Source of the DNA: Mrakia gelida
Taxonomy: Eukaryota > Basidiomycota > Tremellomycetes > Cystofilobasidiales > Mrakiaceae
Length of the DNA: 64,000 nt
Direction of reading: 5' to 3'
NCBI GenBank assembly: GCA_024345305.1
Contig: BRON01000015.1
Span: forward strand, 682,001-746,000
Both the position numbers and the translations under genes were made by a program. Each line of letters starts with the position of its first letter. The stretch's first letter is position 1. This document shows, piece after piece, positions 59,982-64,000 of this stretch. The notes under the pieces were generated by a model. It ran no database searches. It was not told the origin of the DNA and was given only the letters and a program-made list of their open reading frames with translations.

Positions 59982-62238
59982 TCAGGTCGTGTTGGATCTG
60001 AGGGAAGGTAAGAGAGAGAGAGAAGGAGTCAAATCGTGAGCGAGGGTGAAAGGCATGAAGAACGACGCGAGCTCGAAGGAGGACGACGACGACGACGAAC
60101 CTCAAAAACGTCTCGAAGGATCCCTGATCGATGGGCTGAGTAGGAGCTCTATGGGTCGGAAGAGATAAGAGAACCAGAGTCAGCTTGAGAAGACGAAAGA
60201 AGAGCAGAGACGAAAAACTCACGTCGAATCGAACGCGTCGAGATCGAAACCTGCAGCGACGAGGGCTGCTCGAACCTCCTCGACTCCACACTCTCGCAAC
60301 GCGGAGAGAGGATCCTTCCCTTCCTCAACTTTCCACACCCAAAGCAACTGCAAAGCTTGACCCTCTCCTCCGTCGAGAGCAGCTTGTGGTCCCTCCAGGT
60401 CGCCCACGTCCCGTCCTCCGACGCCCTTCCCTCGACGCTCACCATCAAGGCTCGTCCGCCCCCATACAGCATCCAGAACAAGTCTCCTTCGGATGCAGCG
60501 AGAGTGGGCCCGAGCCTTTGAAGTCTTCCGACGTTGAGGTTGTAAAGGACCTCCCACAGGACGAGGTATCCTCCGACGAGTTCCGACGCGACGTGAAGGG
60601 AAGGGTGGGAGGTTTCGAGTCCATCGTAGCACGTTTGTGAACAGGCGAGCGTCGTGTTGACGGTGGGAATGGATGTGAGGGAGCCGTTGATGAGGAGGAT
60701 GTCGAGGGAATGGAGGTTTGATTGAAGGATGTCGACGGTCGAAGACTGTTCGAGGGAAGAGGAAAGCGAAGTCGAAGCGTGCAGTTAGACTCGATTCTTC
60801 TAGACCAAGGGAGGATGGACTTACCCAGTCACTCCAGCAAAGATCCGTGCCCCAGAAGGAAAGGCATCCAGCGAGGGAGACGTCTAGGGCCATCTCTCGG
60901 ACTCTCTCGGGAGTGATGACCGTCGAGGGAAAGAACTTGGCTGCGACGTCGAAGGTGATGAACTCTTCGGCGGCGTCGTTCTTCAGGAACGTAGTCTCGA
61001 GCCTGCTAAGCTTTACGCCCGCCCAAGCCTCGTCGAAGGATGGAAGGGTACGAGCAGCTTCGTCGTCGACCCAAGTGATCCAAGACCTGAAATCCAACGC
61101 GAATCCATCAACTGCATCCGACAACACCAGCTTGAGCGTATTCAACGAAGTCTGACCCTTGATGACAGCCTGAGCATGCTCGGAAGCTTGCTGAAAAGCT
61201 TCCGGAAGGGCGATGATCGTGAAGCTGGTGAGATGAGGGAAGAGAGGGTAGTTGAGAGCTCCAGTGTTGGGACGGAGGGCGACGCTAAATCCGATGGTGA
61301 TGGAAGGAACGACGACCGAGTGGAAGAGGAGGAAGGTCGCGAGCAACTTTGCGACTCTGGGTCCTTCGAGACCAAGTTTCGTGACGATTTTGGGGACGGT
61401 GAGGACCAGGTTTCTGGACGGACGACTGACTCGCGACCTGAGGTCGAGGTCGCGCGAAATGTTGGTCTTGTGGTCGATGTAGTATCCTAGGACCTCTCCG
61501 ACGATGTTGAGAGTGACGATGAAGTGGTGATCGTAGATGGCGTTGAATACGGCGTTGGTGAGGAGAGGGCAGGGCAGGGAGATGGAGGTGAGGTTGGTGA
61601 GGAAGGAGAGGGAGGAGCAGACGATGGAGCCGAACGACGTTGCCCTGGCCGATGAAAGGAGCTGAGATCGATCCTCGAAGTTTCCGATAACGAGCGATCT
61701 GGTTTTAGATAGAAAAAGGAAGTAGTCAGTGACGAGGATACAGAAAGGGACTCGAGAGAGCGGTTTCCTCACCTGAGGAGACCCGCCCTCTCTCGCTTCC
61801 CGATCCCCCCCAGAGCTTCGAGAGGTGCAAAGCTGGTTCTCTTCTTCGGGACCACCTTCAACTCCTGGTATATAAGAGGGTTGGCGATCTGCAGAGTCGA
61901 AGATAAGAGATCAGTCCTGGTCGGAAGGCAAGAAGGGAGAGGACGGAAGGGCGAGATCGGAGGGGCGAGGATGGAGACGAGCTGAACTCACGGCTCTGAG
62001 GTAGCGACAGGTTTCCGAGACAGATCGAAGATCGGAAGGGATAAGCTTGAGGATCTGAGTGATGATCTCGACGGGTACTCGAGTGATGATGCAGTGCTGG
62101 GGGAGAAGGAGAGAAGAGGAAGGAAGGAGGGTCAGCTCGGGAGGCACTGGCAGCGCGATGGATCTCCCTTCCCTCCTCCGTCCATCCAGAGGAGACCAAA
62201 TAACTTACGGAGGCGACAACTTGTGCTCGGGTCTTCAT
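59982..62238 (-). CDS. F-box-like protein, copy 2, with a likely frameshift
   Basis: Seven exons: 62209-62238, 61992-62096, 61773-61888, 60825-61698, 60223-60745, 60101-60148, 59982-59997 (about 570 residues). The N-terminus carries an F-box-like stretch (CIITRVPVEIITQILKLIPS, then LRSVSETCRYLRAV) and ANPLIYQELKVV. The large exon is leucine-patterned. Exon 5 matches copy 1: TTLACSQTCYDGL, ASELVGGYLVLWEVL and a CSCFGCGK patch. The closing block DPLSALRECGVEEVRAALVA is again shared, but it is in another frame: exon 5 is 523 nt where 524 would join both parts. The last exons (48 and 16 nt) parallel copy 1 (45 and 16 nt). So this copy is either freshly broken or carries a one-base sequence error. 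Putative SCF substrate receptor. Confidence 0.68.
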
Positions 62239-62422
62239 GATGAGGGAAAGAAGGCCGAGGTTTGGGTTGATGTTCTTTTGGAGGTTGTAGGCGTTTGCGG
62301 GAAGGAACGAGGTCGAGCTCAAGTCGAAAGTTGGTCGAGCTCACCTCCTTGCCATCCAACAGCTTCCGTCTCCTACAGCACATCTAGCTCCGTTTGGTTA
62401 TTCTGCCTCCCTCTTCGTCGTC
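62239..62422. other. Short divergent promoter
   Basis: Only 184 bases separate the starts of the second F-box-like gene and SEC15. No gene is seen. Confidence 0.4.
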
Positions 62423-64000
62423 ATGGCTCCTCCTCGGCGGAAGACCAACTTCTCAAATGTAGAGATCGAACAGATGCTCTCCCAGGTCAGTTGAGCCTTC
62501 CCGTCGCCCTCACACGGCCTCCTCCCTCCCTTCAAGAACGTCGAGCTCACGCATCCCCTTCCTCCACCATCTTCGGGTCCAGATCACGCTGGCAGAGACT
62601 CACATCTCGAGCTCTTCTTCGTCCTCGTCGTCATCGGCTGCTCAACAGCTCACTCTCGCGACTCAGGAGAACTTCGAACCGCTCGGTCCCATCATCCGTC
62701 AACTTCACGAGCAAGGACTCGAGGACGTCTTTCTCAAGAGTTTAGGAAAGTTCGTAGAGGACAAGGAAGGGGAGATCGAGAAGATATGTGGAGAGAACTA
62801 TCAGGTAAGTTCAATAGAGCAGAGGAGGGATGCGTCGTCGCGCAAACGAGGGAGGGAAGGGAAGGAGGTGTGTGTGAGCTCGACGAGATGAGCTGAGACT
62901 CGATTCGCTGATCCCTCGTCCTTCTTTGCTTCCTTCAGGACTTTGTCTCTTCGGTATCGACGCTTCTCACGGTCAGGCAGGGAACGGTTCATCTGCGTCA
63001 TCGAATAGGGGAGCTGGACTCTCAGATGGGCGAGGTTGGACGAGCGTTGATGGAGAAGGTGCGTTTCTCCTCCTTCCCTTCTCTCCCTCGACATGAGCTC
63101 GTACGAGCTTCAAGGGAGCTGGCATCGGGCCGAGGTAGGCACTGATTCTTACTGGGCACCCCTCGCAGAAAAAATCCCTGCTCAAACACCGTCGAGTAGC
63201 AGAAAACCTCGACTCCGCCATCGAAACCCTTCAGTCTTGTTTGCGCGTCTTGGATCTCGTCAACAGAGTCGGAGAGATGATCAGGGAGGGCAAATACTGG
63301 GGAGCATTACGTGTGAGTTTGGTTCCATCTATTCTCAACCCAGAATAGACGCGTTTCCTCGGCCTGGGAGCTCTGATGAAGGCTGATCTCCCTCGTCCTT
63401 CCCTCCCTCCTCTCCCAGTCACTCGAGGACCTCCTTCATCTGCCTCCATCACCACTCTCCCAAACTCCCTTCTTCCTCCACATTCTCTCCTCCCTACCAT
63501 CACTCCGATCCCAGATCAGAGACGCCGTGACAGCGTCGGAAAAGTCGTGGCTCTTCGACGTGCGGAGCTCGTCAGGTCAGATCGGTCGACTCGCGACGGA
63601 GGAGATGGCGAGGAGAATCAAGAAGTGGAGGAACCGGAAGGAGAAGGACGGTGGGTTACTGGGTGGTACGGCGAGGCTGGGAAGAGTGGGAGGTGCGGTG
63701 GAGAGTGTGATGAACGAGAAGAACGAGTGTGAGCTTTCGTTCGAAGTCGTCTCGCGTCGAACGGAGAACTCGAACGGTCGAGCTGATTTTGTCCATGTCT
63801 CGCTCTTCCTTCCAGTCGACGTGCTCAACAACGAGGAGATCAAGATCGACTTCAAACCTCTGTATCAGTGCATCCACATCTACGACGCTCTCAACGCTCG
63901 AGCTGAACTGCAACGGAATTACCAGGAGGATCGAAAGGTCAGCACGCGTTTCCCCTGCCCTCTGCCCTCCTCCTTCGCGTTTGTTCGCGGCGTCTTAGCC
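62423..64000 (+). CDS. SEC15: Exocyst subunit Sec15 (partial, 5' part)
   Basis: Six exons in the window: 62423-62485, 62583-62804, 62939-63058, 63169-63312, 63419-63728, 63816-63937, followed by a GTCAGC donor; the gene runs past 64000. The 327 visible residues match the Sec15 N-terminal half: PLGPIIRQLHEQGLEDVFLK, then the coiled region (LLTVRQGTVHLRHRIGELDS), RVAENLDSAIETLQSCLRVL, GKYWGALRSLEDLL, and the diagnostic FKPLYQCIHIYDALNARAEL and YQEDRK. Sec15 binds Sec4/Rab GTPases on secretory vesicles and joins them to the exocyst at growth sites. The short S-rich insert (HISSSSSSSSSS) near residue 30 is lineage-specific low complexity. Confidence 0.92.

Noticed and set aside
60219..61772. Single 517-codon frame through F-box-like copy 2
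   Set aside because: It ignores the GTAAGT...CAG intron at 60746-60824, which is needed for the LACSQTCY and LVGG blocks shared with copy 1. It does contain the correct C-terminal frame, which exposes the frameshift.

Overview
The window looks like nuclear DNA of a GC-rich basidiomycete yeast, most like the Rhodotorula/Sporobolomyces group (Pucciniomycotina). Genes are packed on both strands and cut by many short introns (mostly 50-110 nt, donors GTNNGT or GTGAGY, branch-like CTGAC or CTAAT, acceptor YAG). The content is fungal: axial budding protein, DASH subunit, Pho88, Ima1, a Zn2Cys6 regulator and a ferric reductase. I saw no rRNA, tRNA, transposon, CRISPR or viral gene. Exon models were built by hand from splice consensus, reading frame and family resemblance; no search was run.

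Layout. 1-2.1 kb: 5' end of a DDI1-like gene (-) diverging from a small coiled-coil gene (+). 2.4-7.4 kb: a Golgi-type glycosyltransferase (-) diverging from a ferric reductase (+). 7.5-15.6 kb: RBM18-like RNA-binding protein, a 22-exon MFS drug transporter and an Ima1 nuclear-envelope protein (all -). 15.6-22.4 kb: a stand-alone DH-domain protein (+), an unknown small membrane protein (-) and the PSO2/SNM1 cross-link nuclease (+). 23-31.7 kb: AXL2-like (+), an Slt2-type MAP kinase (-), DASH subunit Spc19 (-). 32-40.5 kb: an unrecognised Q-rich protein with an internal in-frame stop (+), mitochondrial intermediate peptidase OCT1 (-), PHO88/SND3 (+). 41-62.2 kb: an F-box-like gene (+), a Zn2Cys6 regulator (-), a four-TM gene A (-), a MYND protein (-), STI1 (+), a MLRQ/NDUFA4-like subunit (-), four-TM gene B (+), and a second F-box-like gene (-). 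62.4 kb to the end: 5' part of exocyst SEC15 (+).

The gene set is mostly housekeeping and polarity or secretion related (AXL2, MAPK, DH protein, SEC15, SPC19), with no evident operon or biosynthetic cluster. The most unusual structure is 41-62 kb: two four-TM genes and two F-box-like genes are arranged as mirror images around MYND-STI1-MLRQ, which suggests an inverted segmental duplication. Both four-TM paralogs seem to need a single-nucleotide exon to keep frame. Other oddities are an internal TAA, a frameshift in one F-box copy, a splice-phase conflict in the ferric reductase, several exons of 6-18 nt, and a large excess of the palindrome GACGCGTC, almost all of it in introns and intergenic DNA.
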